Shown here in pieces: positions 55,261-63,122 of a stretch of 64,000 bases of DNA (within the stretch, counting starts at the first letter, position 1; each line of letters begins with the position of its first letter). The stretch is from Ensifer sesbaniae (lineage in GTDB: Bacteria; Pseudomonadota; Alphaproteobacteria; Rhizobiales; Rhizobiaceae), in NCBI RefSeq assembly GCF_013283665.1, contig NZ_JABEKU010000002.1, forward strand, positions 1,114,863 to 1,178,862, in the 5' to 3' direction. The translations under genes and the position numbers were made by a program. The notes beneath the pieces are model-generated. The model was not told the DNA's origin and did no database searches. It saw nothing but the letters and a program-made list of their open reading frames with translations.

Positions 55261-56171
55261 TGACCGCAGAGAAAGCGGCTGCGTCCCGGCGCATTGCCTT
55301 TCTTGGCACCGGGCTCATGGGCGCGCCGATGGCGCGCCGCCTGCTGAAGGCAGGATTTCCCGTCACCGTCTGGAACCGTGACCCCTCCAAAGCCGAAGCC
55401 CTGGTGGCGGATGGCGCAAACCTTGCAGCCACGGCCGCCGACGCTGCACGTGATGCGGACATCGTCTTCACCATGCTGAGCGACGGAAACGCGGTCGGCA
55501 AGGTGCTGTTCGGAGCCGGCGTCACCACAGTCCTGAAGGCCGGCGCGATCGTCGTCGATTCCTCGTCGATCGCCCCGCCGATCGCCCGCGATCACGCCGC
55601 GCGCCTCGCTGCGCGCAACGTCGCCCACGTCGATGCCCCGGTCTCCGGCGGCGTCGTCGGCGCCGAAGCCGGGACCCTCGCCATAATGGCTGGCGGTGAA
55701 GCGGAGGTTATCACTGGCCTTGCGGACGTCTTTGCCGCGCTTGGCCGCGTCACGCATGTCGGCCCGGCCGGCGCCGGCCAGGTCTGCAAGCTGGCCAACC
55801 AGCAGATCGTCGCCATCACGATCGGTGCGGTTGCCGAGGCGATGATCCTCGTGGAAGCCGGCGGCGCGGATCGCGGCAGGTTCCGAGACGCCATTCGTGG
55901 CGGCTTCGCCGAGAGCCGGATTCTTGACCTGCACGGCGCCCGCATGGTCAACCGCACCTTCGCCCCCGGCGGCCCCTCTCGGCTGCAACTGAAGGACCTG
56001 GATGCGGTTGCCGCCATGGCCGATCTCCTGGATCTGGAATTGCCGTTGACGGCCATGGTGCGCAGTGAATTCCGTGACTTCGTCGCCGATGGCGGCGGAG
56101 AACAGGATCACAGCGCGCTTCTATTGCATCTGGAGAAGGTCAACGGAAGCGAACGGAAGGAAGATCAATGA
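55260..56171 (+). CDS. 3-hydroxyisobutyrate dehydrogenase family protein (LtnD/GarR-like)
   Basis: A 303-residue beta-hydroxyacid dehydrogenase. It has the nucleotide motif FLGTGLMGAPMARRLLKAGF, the substrate loop DAPVSGGVVGAEAGTL and the catalytic lysine in AGQVCKLANQQIV. Relatives reduce 2-hydroxy-3-oxopropionate or oxidise L-threonate or 3-hydroxyisobutyrate. In this cluster a sugar-acid role is probable. It overlaps both neighbours. Confidence 0.87.
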   Translation: MTAEKAAASRRIAFLGTGLMGAPMARRLLKAGFPVTVWNRDPSKAEALVADGANLAATAADAARDADIVFTMLSDGNAVGKVLFGAGVTTVLKAGAIVVDSSSIAPPIARDHAARLAARNVAHVDAPVSGGVVGAEAGTLAIMAGGEAEVITGLADVFAALGRVTHVGPAGAGQVCKLANQQIVAITIGAVAEAMILVEAGGADRGRFRDAIRGGFAESRILDLHGARMVNRTFAPGGPSRLQLKDLDAVAAMADLLDLELPLTAMVRSEFRDFVADGGGEQDHSALLLHLEKVNGSERKEDQ

Positions 56172-57952
56172 CCGACGACAAGAAGGCCGCCCGAAGGCTG
56201 CGCTCGCAGGACTGGTTCGATAATCCCGAGCACCTGGACCTGACCGCGCTCTACCTGGAGCGCTTCATGAACTACGGCACCACACCGGAAGAGCTCAGGT
56301 CCGGCAAACCGATCATCGGCATCGCCCAGTCGGGCAGCGACCTCAACCCCTGCAACCGCCACCATCTGGAGCTGGCGAAGCGCCTGCGCGACGGCATCCG
56401 CGATGCGGGCGGCATTCCGATCGAGTTCCCGACCCATCCGCTGTTCGAGAACTGCAAGAGGCCGACGGCGGCGCTCGACCGCAACCTCGCCTATCTCGGA
56501 CTGGTCGAAATCCTTTACGGCTATCCGCTCGATGGCGTGATCCTAACCACCGGCTGCGACAAGACCACCCCGTCGGCACTGATGGCCGCCTCGACTGTCG
56601 ATATTCCGTCGATCGTCTTCTCCGGCGGACCGATGCTCGACGGCTGGAACGACGGCGATCTCGTCGGCTCCGGCACCGTGATATGGCGTTCGCGCCGCAA
56701 GTATGCCGCCGGCGAAGTAACCCGCGAGCAGTTCCTCGAAGCGGCCCTTGATTCCGCTCCCTCCGTCGGCCATTGCAACACCATGGGCACGGCGTCCACG
56801 ATGAACGCCATGGCCGAAGCGCTCGGCATGTCGCTGACCGGCTGCGCGGCGATCCCGGCGGCCTACCGCGAACGCGGACAGATGGCCTATCGCACCGGCC
56901 GCCGCGCCGTTGAGCTCGTACTGGAAGACATCAAGCCGTCGGATATCCTGACGCGCGAGGCATTCCTGAACGCGATCAAGGTCAACTCCGCCATCGGCGG
57001 CTCGACCAATGCCCAGCCGCACCTGATGGCAATGGCCAAGCACGCGGGCGTGACGCTCAACCCGGACGATTGGCAGGTCCATGGCTACGACATACCCCTG
57101 CTCGCCAATGTCCAGCCGGCGGGTGCCTATCTCGGCGAACGTTTTCACCGTGCCGGTGGTGTGCCTGCCATCATGTGGGAGCTGCTCAAGGCCGGAAAGA
57201 TCGACGGCAGCTGTCCGACGGTCACCGGCAAAACCGTGACCGAAAACCTCGAAGGCCGCGAATCCGATGACCGCGAAGTGATCAGGCCTTTTGCCGAGCC
57301 GCTGCGCGAACGCGCGGGCTTCCTCGTCCTCAAGGGCAATCTCTTCGACTTCGCCATCATGAAGATGAGCGTCGTTTCCGACAGCTTTCGCAAGCGCTAC
57401 CTGCAGGAGCCGGGACGCGAGGGCGTGTTCGAGGGTCGCGCCATCGTCTTCGACGGGTCTGAGGACTACCACAAGCGGATCAACGACCCCTCGCTCGATA
57501 TCGACGAGAACTGCATCCTGGTGATCCGCGGCGCCGGTCCCAAGGGCTGGCCGGGCTCGGCCGAAGTGGTCAACATGCAGCCGCCGGATCACCTGCTGAA
57601 GCGCGGCATCATGAGCCTTCCGACGATCGGCGACGGCCGCCAGTCCGGCACCGCCGACAGCCCGTCGATCCTGAACGCCTCGCCCGAAAGCGCGGCCGGC
57701 GGCGGTCTTGCCTGGTTACGTACCGGCGACACGATTCGCATCGACTTCAACGAAGGCCTCTGCGACATGTTGGTGGACAATGCCGAGATCGAGCACCGCA
57801 AGGCCGGTGGTATTCCTAAGGTACCGGGTGACGCCACTCCCTGGCAGATGATCTACCGCCAGACCGTGACCCAACTCGCCGACGGCGCGACGATCAGGGA
57901 GGCCGACAAGTTCCGCCAGATCTCCGGGACGCCGCCGCGCCACAACCACTGA
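56168..57952 (+). CDS. IlvD/Edd family sugar-acid dehydratase, XylD (xylonate dehydratase) type
   Basis: A 594-residue Fe-S dehydratase predicted to turn a sugar acid such as D-xylonate into its 2-keto-3-deoxy form. It follows Caulobacter XylD closely, as I recall that sequence: RFMNYGTTPEELRSGKPIIG, VILTTGCDKTTPSALMAAST, GHCNTMGTASTMNAMAEALG, RGAGPKGWPGSAEVVNMQPP and SLPTIGDGRQSGTADSPSIL. The cluster-ligand cysteines are in the SDLNPC, GCDKTTP and GHCNTMG segments. Its ATG overlaps the upstream stop. The XylX-type gene on the other strand would take the product. Confidence 0.87.
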   Translation: MTDDKKAARRLRSQDWFDNPEHLDLTALYLERFMNYGTTPEELRSGKPIIGIAQSGSDLNPCNRHHLELAKRLRDGIRDAGGIPIEFPTHPLFENCKRPTAALDRNLAYLGLVEILYGYPLDGVILTTGCDKTTPSALMAASTVDIPSIVFSGGPMLDGWNDGDLVGSGTVIWRSRRKYAAGEVTREQFLEAALDSAPSVGHCNTMGTASTMNAMAEALGMSLTGCAAIPAAYRERGQMAYRTGRRAVELVLEDIKPSDILTREAFLNAIKVNSAIGGSTNAQPHLMAMAKHAGVTLNPDDWQVHGYDIPLLANVQPAGAYLGERFHRAGGVPAIMWELLKAGKIDGSCPTVTGKTVTENLEGRESDDREVIRPFAEPLRERAGFLVLKGNLFDFAIMKMSVVSDSFRKRYLQEPGREGVFEGRAIVFDGSEDYHKRINDPSLDIDENCILVIRGAGPKGWPGSAEVVNMQPPDHLLKRGIMSLPTIGDGRQSGTADSPSILNASPESAAGGGLAWLRTGDTIRIDFNEGLCDMLVDNAEIEHRKAGGIPKVPGDATPWQMIYRQTVTQLADGATIREADKFRQISGTPPRHNH

Positions 57953-58077
57953 CTATCTCGCGATCGCACGGAGCAACCACTTCCGTGCGATCGCCAATCG
58001 AGAGCCTTCCCCTGTTTGATTTGCCCGGTAGTAGGTCGCATGGTGCGATATGACGAGACTTACGATGCGTTCAAGGT

Positions 58078-58497
58078 CGGGGCCGCAGTTGCTATTACTG
58101 GATCGCCCGCGGCATCGACGAACGGCAGGTCAAACCCGACCGGGTGCGCAAGTCGATCGGTGCGGAAGATACTTTCTCCGCTGACAGTCACGATTTCGAC
58201 ACGGCACGCTCAGGACTTCAGCCGCTGATCGAGAAGGTCTGGCGCTATTGCGAGCTAAACCGAATTCACGCCAAGACGATAACACTGAAAGTGAAATGGG
58301 CTGACTTCACACAGATCACCCGGAGAAGGGCTGTCTGGGCCCCAATCGCGAACGCTGGGGAACTCGCCGACGTCTCGACGCTCCTGCTCTCGCCGCTTTT
58401 CCCGGTCGCGAAAGGTATTCGGCTTTTGGGCGTGTCGCTGTCATCGCTCGACAGCGCAACCATCGAAGACAAACCTCAACTCGCGCTCGCGCTTTAA
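58078..58497 (+). pseudogene. C-terminal relic of DNA polymerase IV (dinB)
   Basis: The frame ending at TAA 58495-58497 reads YYWIARGIDERQVKPDRVRK, SIGAEDTFSADSHDFDTARS, TITLKVKWADFTQITRRRAV and GIRLLGVSLSSLD. This is the little-finger domain of Y-family Pol IV. The catalytic palm and fingers are absent, so it is a remnant of about 140 residues. It follows the sugar-acid cluster and precedes another remnant. Confidence 0.8.
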
Positions 58498-58551
58498 GCT
58501 TGTCCGGCCGAGACCGTGCGGCTCGGCCTAATGTCGCTCTGTTGACATGTT

Positions 58552-59079
58552 GTGCGACATAACCTCAATGAGGATTTTGCCAGATTGCTGCAGGCACGAA
58601 CTGTGACACGTCAGAAACCTCCCACATCGAAATCTTCGCGAGAAAACACCGGCCCGGTTCCGGCACGCGATAGAGAGGTATCAAAGGCTGAGGAGATCAA
58701 TGCTCTCCTCACACGGCCGATTGCGATCCTGCCGATAAAAGTTGGCGACCCGATCCGGCCGTTTGCCTTGGGCCTATGGAATGAGATCCGATGTCAGCGT
58801 GTCAACGCTACGCAAAGCGACCGGGGCCTACATCCATTCGAGAAGCTATCAGATCGCGGTCGCACGCCGGGATTCGCACCGCCATGACATTAACGGCGTG
58901 CCGATCGATTTCGTACCCGACGCCGATCGATTGGATGCTCAGCAAGCTTCAGGATGCGCGACGGGAAGCGCAAGCCAAACGCATGCCTCCCTCTTGCTCC
59001 CGCTACGCCGCCTTCAAAGACGGAAATGATCCGTGCAGCTTTTCTTGAAAGACGCCGGTCTCCCAATACGGCCGGATAG
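58552..59079 (+). pseudogene. ProQ/FinO-domain RNA-binding protein, broken by several frameshifts
   Basis: Three frames hold pieces of one ProQ/FinO-like gene: EINALLTRPIAILPIKVGDP and IRPFALGLWNEIRCQ; then DVSVSTLRKATGAYIHSRSY and HRHDINGVPIDFVPDADRLD; then KLQDARREAQAKRM; finally PPSKTEMIRAAFLERRRSPN with stop TAG at 59077-59079. Intact relatives bind small RNAs or control plasmid conjugation and copy number. At least three indels separate the pieces, so it is dead. Confidence 0.7.
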
Positions 59080-59107
59080 CCAGTACCGGTCTGATTGAGA
59101 GACGGCT

Positions 59108-60082
59108 TCACGACGCCTTGAAGCGGTCGAAGGCCGTCAGGTACTTGATAGGTGGATCGGCCTCATCCCAGCGATAGATATCTTCGCGCAGGTATCGAAG
59201 CTCGCCCTCGAGAGCATCCTCGCCGATTTCAATCCACCATGACTTCGGGCGCCCGTCGCTGCCGTCCGACCAGCGATAGCCGCGCGCCTTCAGGTGGTCC
59301 TTCATGTCGAATGGGCTGTTCTGCGCGAACACACGAACGCGGGATCGCTGACTTGCCTCATAGAGTTCGGTAAACGGCGTACGGCTCGCGCCATCCTCGC
59401 CCTTTGCCAAGACCTCCAGGAGTGCGAAGCAGTCATCGACGGCTCGATGTCCGTCGTGGAAATAACCCGCCTGCCCAATCAGGTAACCGAGCTTGGTGCC
59501 TTCGAAGCCGCGGGATGCCCAATCGATTTCAGAGACGGAGCAAGCCCAGGCCTTGTCCGCAAAGATAGGAGAAAAAGCTTCGCAGAAAGGCCGATCGAAA
59601 CCGGCGTTATGCGCAACGATGAGATCGGCCGGTTCGACCATCGCGCGCAATGCCTGAATATCGATCATCTGGTCAATGACCATTGCATCCGTAATTCCGG
59701 TCAGGCGTGTGACCTCAGGTGGAATCGGAACGCTTGGTTGCTGAAGCCCTCCATAGACGCCGGTCACATCGCCAATGTTGCCGACCTCGTCGAATGTCAA
59801 GGCGATGGCACCAATCTCTATGATCTCGTCCTTGCGATGGTTGAGACCTGTCGTTTCCGTATCGAGGATGACGCCTTTCAAGGGAAACTCGGGGCGTAAC
59901 GCCGTCGCGATGGGGCGAGGCTCAAGCTTTGTCAGAATCCGAAACCGGCCCGTTGCCCGCAGGTGCCGGACCATCTCCTCATCGCTGAGAACGGTTGAAG
60001 CCTGTCGCTTCATACTTAATGGATGGACAGCTTTTGAGGGGGCCGGCTCATCGGAAACAAATAGGTCGAACTGTTGTGTCAT
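59108..60082 (-). CDS. DnaQ-like 3'-5' exonuclease (DEDDh)
   Basis: A 324-residue protein with a DEDDh exonuclease domain in the middle: Exo I LKGVILDTETTGLN (Asp74, Glu76), Exo II IVAHNAGFDRPF and Exo III YFHDGHRAVDDCFALL. The C-terminal 80 residues (FDMKDHLKARGYRWSDGSDG, SWWIEIGEDALEGELRYLRE) form a small extra domain seen in this epsilon-like family. It is not the replicative epsilon, whose gene would be chromosomal, but a repair or RNA/DNA processing nuclease. Substrate unknown. Confidence 0.87.
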   Translation of the reverse strand: MTQQFDLFVSDEPAPSKAVHPLSMKRQASTVLSDEEMVRHLRATGRFRILTKLEPRPIATALRPEFPLKGVILDTETTGLNHRKDEIIEIGAIALTFDEVGNIGDVTGVYGGLQQPSVPIPPEVTRLTGITDAMVIDQMIDIQALRAMVEPADLIVAHNAGFDRPFCEAFSPIFADKAWACSVSEIDWASRGFEGTKLGYLIGQAGYFHDGHRAVDDCFALLEVLAKGEDGASRTPFTELYEASQRSRVRVFAQNSPFDMKDHLKARGYRWSDGSDGRPKSWWIEIGEDALEGELRYLREDIYRWDEADPPIKYLTAFDRFKAS

Positions 60083-60313
60083 TCGCTTTCTCGAAATCGT
60101 TCCCGAATCTGTTCCCCGAATCCAAGGCCCGGAAGCTCAGATCTAAGCCATACGCTTGAACGAACTCCGGGGAAATTGCGGAAACGATAGAAAGCAGCGA
60201 TCGCAGCGACTTTGCAAATGGGAAACGAGCGTCGTTCCCTGGATCTCGTTCACGGAGCGGCAGGGACAAGGCAGGGCTTGGGCAAGTGCGGGGTCGATCG
60301 TTCCTCACGATCG

Positions 60314-60513
60314 TTCCCCTGGGAACGGCCAGTTCTAACGGTCTGCCTAAGATTGGTATCGTTCAAATTGGTCATGGATACGTCAGATGTCTAACTCAAT
60401 CTGCAAGACATTTCCCGGGATATGCGAAAAAAGCCGCCTTACAGATCCTCGACCGAGTCGGCGCTTGCGCGCCGCAAACGACAATCTTCTTAATGGAAAC
60501 TGGCCATCGTTCG
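60314..60513 (+). repeat. 200-bp element, copy 2
   Basis: Second copy of the element at 44052-44252. Its leader starts with CGTTCCC-CT-GGGAACG (60312-60327), a perfect palindrome around a two-base centre. Differences from copy 1 are scattered single bases, more in third codon positions and the leader than in the shared exact runs. Confidence 0.85.
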
Positions 60514-60536
60514 GCCTCGGTCGAGCACGCCAATGA
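60387..60536 (+). CDS. Small rhizobial protein (short paralog)
   Basis: A 49-residue protein: MSNSICKTFPGICEKSRLTD, LRAANDNLLNGNWPSF and a short new tail GLGRARQ. It repeats the N-terminal part of the gene at 44126 but lacks that gene's membrane helix. So either the short form is a natural variant, or this copy was truncated by a frame change after codon 42. Confidence 0.5.
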   Translation: MSNSICKTFPGICEKSRLTDPRPSRRLRAANDNLLNGNWPSFGLGRARQ

Positions 60537-60915
60537 GATGGGCACATCGGAATTACCGCACTGGACCAGCATCATGTTGGCAGCCATCGCGCTGACCACG
60601 GACCGAAGCATGAACCCGGGGTGATTTCAAATGAAGGACGGAGCAAGCCAGGCATCGGCGAAAGGGAATCTGTAGGGATTATTTACCGCACTGGCAGCAT
60701 GACGGCGCCGCTGCGGTCGTCACTTTTTGCTTGACTGGAACGGCCTCGTTACCGAAGCCTTGTGCCTAGTCTCCCGGGACGGCCGTGAACTGCCGCCACT
60801 CCAGCCACTTCCCAAGCAACTTGAGGACGTAAGTCGGTCGGGGGCTTAGCTCAATTAAGAAAGCCGAGCGCAATTGTTCGGGGATAAGGCCGTTGTGCTC
60901 GCAGGAGCGCGCCAC
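60537..60915. other. Gap with no recognised gene
   Basis: About 380 bp. A frame near 60732-60851 reads LDWNGLVTEALCLVSRDGRE and may be a gene relic, but I do not recognise it. No RNA gene or terminator was found. Confidence 0.35.
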
Positions 60916-61851
60916 CTATTCAGCTAAACGCGAGTACGAATCGTTTTCGCGCCGATTAAGCCGAGAAGCGACGCACCGTATATGCGACGCACCCACACCA
61001 CAGCAGCCACCGATGATCGAGGCTCCGCTCTTCACCCAACCGCAAGCGAAGCGAGAATATCGGTCAGCTGAGAGATCATCTCTAACGGAATGTAACGTTT
61101 CATTTGCCGCTCCCTCCTCATCGGAAGCGAATGCATTCGCATAAACACCTATATTTAGGGAAACGCCCAAGGTGTCTAAGACCTCAGACGCCTCCTCGAC
61201 CGCTGCCTGCATAACTTCTGGACGGCTGCAATTGAACAGGAGTGCCTGAGCTCCCGACCCGGCAACCCAGCGTGCAGCATCGTCCAGGAGTTCCCCGGAA
61301 CGCAGGGCTGCCGGGTTTGGCTCTGTGCCTGGCCCGTCGTCAAGCGTGAAAGAGATCCAGAACGGTTTGCCGGTGCTCGCTACTGCCTGCCGCACTGCCT
61401 CGGCTTCGGCCACGAGGCTCAGAGTCTCACCTAGCCACAGATCAACGTAGGGCGTGAGCTCTTCGACCAATACGCCAAGATAGTCCTGCGCCCGCTCCGG
61501 TCTGAAGAGTTGCGGTTCGTATGAACCGAATATCGGCGGCAGAGATCCGGCGACGAGTACTTTGCGCTCTTTAGCACTATCGGCTGCTGCGCGCGCAAGT
61601 CTTCCAGCAAGAGCAATCAGCCTGCGGCCCTCGGCACGAAATCTCTCCTCACCGATATGAAACGGCACCAATGCGTAACTGTTGGTGGTGATGACATCGG
61701 CGCCCGCGACGATGAACTCCTCATGCACGCGCCGGACAACTTCCGGAGCCTCCATTAGCGCGAGCGCTGACCATTCAGGCTGCCTGAGGTTCGCTCCAAG
61801 TCGGACAAGTTCGCGGCTCATTCCGCCGTCGAGAATTTTAATCGGTTTCAT
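60916..61851 (-). CDS. Homocysteine S-methyltransferase family protein
   Basis: A 311-residue zinc-dependent methyltransferase fold. It has the N-terminal motif ILDGGMSRELVRLGA, the substrate segment DVITTNSYALVPFHI, and zinc-binding cysteines in LLFNCSRPEVM and IIGGCCGVGASHI. Typical reactions transfer a methyl group from S-methylmethionine or betaine to homocysteine. It ends an amino-acid gene set on the minus strand with Lrp, a homoserine-kinase-like gene and aspartase, which fits a role with homocysteine or another aspartate-family amino acid. Confidence 0.87.
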   Translation of the reverse strand: MKPIKILDGGMSRELVRLGANLRQPEWSALALMEAPEVVRRVHEEFIVAGADVITTNSYALVPFHIGEERFRAEGRRLIALAGRLARAAADSAKERKVLVAGSLPPIFGSYEPQLFRPERAQDYLGVLVEELTPYVDLWLGETLSLVAEAEAVRQAVASTGKPFWISFTLDDGPGTEPNPAALRSGELLDDAARWVAGSGAQALLFNCSRPEVMQAAVEEASEVLDTLGVSLNIGVYANAFASDEEGAANETLHSVRDDLSADRYSRFACGWVKSGASIIGGCCGVGASHIRCVASRLNRRENDSYSRLAE

Positions 61852-61874
61852 GGCTTATCCCTTTTTGGCCCGGC

Positions 61875-62318
61875 TCATCGCTTGATCACCGAAGACAGTG
61901 CGAACGCTGTGAGCGTGTCTCGAACGCCCGGAAGTGCCGATATTTCCTGCCAGATTTCGCGGATGCGGTCGGTGGCGCCCGCTTCAACTCGAACGACCAG
62001 ATCAAACTCGCCGCTCATGACGTCGCAGGACACCACCTCCGGCAGTCGTTTGAGCGCGTGGATGACGTCACCACCGCGCATGCGGTCGTGTCGATACACG
62101 AACATCATCGCAGTGACGGCTGTGGCGGGCGGCCTACCCTCGCCAGCGATGATCGTGTAGCCCTGAATAAGACCGTCCCGCTCCAACCGCTCAATCCGCT
62201 GGCGCACGGCGTTGCGCGACAGATTGACCACCTCCGCCAACTCGGCGTGCGGGATTCGGGCATTTCGAGCCAACTCGATCAGGATGCGCTCATCCGCTCG
62301 GTCGAGAATTCGCTTCAT
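61875..62318 (-). CDS. Lrp/AsnC family regulator
   Basis: A 147-residue feast/famine regulator. The helix-turn-helix reads AELAEVVNLSRNAVRQRIER, followed by the RAM ligand domain (VVSCDVMSGEFDLVVRVEAG). ATG 62318 follows GGAG and overlaps the stop of the kinase-like gene as ATGA. It probably senses an amino acid and controls its own operon. Confidence 0.9.
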   Translation of the reverse strand: MKRILDRADERILIELARNARIPHAELAEVVNLSRNAVRQRIERLERDGLIQGYTIIAGEGRPPATAVTAMMFVYRHDRMRGGDVIHALKRLPEVVSCDVMSGEFDLVVRVEAGATDRIREIWQEISALPGVRDTLTAFALSSVIKR

Positions 62319-63109
62319 GGCTGCAGCTCCTCGGTACATGCCTTGGCGGAGTGGAAGGCCTTGAACGTGCCCGCTTCAAAATCCGTGAGCCTGCAATCTT
62401 TTCCAAGCTCGGCAGCAGCAGCGGCCATCACGAAGGCCGGTAAGGCGCGCCATTCTGGTGCAGTCAAACGACGGACCTCTTCGTACCCGGCGAGCAAGGG
62501 GCGGACGAGCCTGTTCTCCAGCATACCGTCCGCTCGCGCGGTCCAGCGCATTAAGACTTGCCCGAGTTCCGCGACCAAAATGTCGTCGTGGCGCAATCGG
62601 AAATTAATGACGCCACTCACGGCCTCGCCGAGGAAGAAGACATTGTCCCGATTGAGGGCTCCGTGCACCGGACCTTTCGGGAGGCCTGAGCGCCCTTCGT
62701 CAAAGGAACGCCTCAAGGTCTGGTGGATGCGCGCGACGCAGCCCCCCAGCGCCCGGCTCTTCTCAGGGGTGATCTCGTTCGGTCGTGACCCCGGCATGAA
62801 GCCGACAACCGCAACGAGCTTGCCAGACACGGTGACCGTCGCTGCGCCGGCATCGGTTCGGAACGTCGTCGGACAGGGTACGCCTGCGGCAGAAAGGGTT
62901 TCCATAGTGCGAAAAGCACGCTCGAGATCGAAGGGATCGGCGCCGCTTTCGAACAAGGTGACAATGAACTCACCGCGTTCTGAGCGGAAGAGAAAGGTGG
63001 TCTCGGCATCGCCGTCGGCAATGCCGATGACCGAGGTCAGACGTCCCAGGCGGTAGGCCGTGGCGATTTGGCGACACTCGACCTCGGTCAGATCTGTGAA
63101 CACAGCCAT
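62315..63109 (-). CDS. Homoserine kinase II-like protein lacking catalytic aspartates (predicted pseudokinase)
   Basis: A 264-residue member of the ThrB/APH kinase-like fold (opening MAVFTDLTEVECRQIATAYR, then LTSVIGIADGDAETTFLFRS). In active members the catalytic loop is HADLFPDN and the metal site is GxIDF. Here they read HGALNRDN and GVINF, so the catalytic Asp is Ala151 and the metal Asp is Asn169. It is also shorter than the usual 320 residues. ATG 63109 is chosen because the longer frame upstream is not family-like. It may be a regulatory or binding protein instead of an enzyme. Confidence 0.8.
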   Translation of the reverse strand: MAVFTDLTEVECRQIATAYRLGRLTSVIGIADGDAETTFLFRSERGEFIVTLFESGADPFDLERAFRTMETLSAAGVPCPTTFRTDAGAATVTVSGKLVAVVGFMPGSRPNEITPEKSRALGGCVARIHQTLRRSFDEGRSGLPKGPVHGALNRDNVFFLGEAVSGVINFRLRHDDILVAELGQVLMRWTARADGMLENRLVRPLLAGYEEVRRLTAPEWRALPAFVMAAAAAELGKDCRLTDFEAGTFKAFHSAKACTEELQP

Positions 63110-63122
63110 TCTTATGCTTCCT

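Noticed and set aside
60312-60345. EcfG-type stress promoter in the repeated leader
   Set aside because: GGAAC is present in both copies, but no CGTT box follows at 16 to 18 bases.
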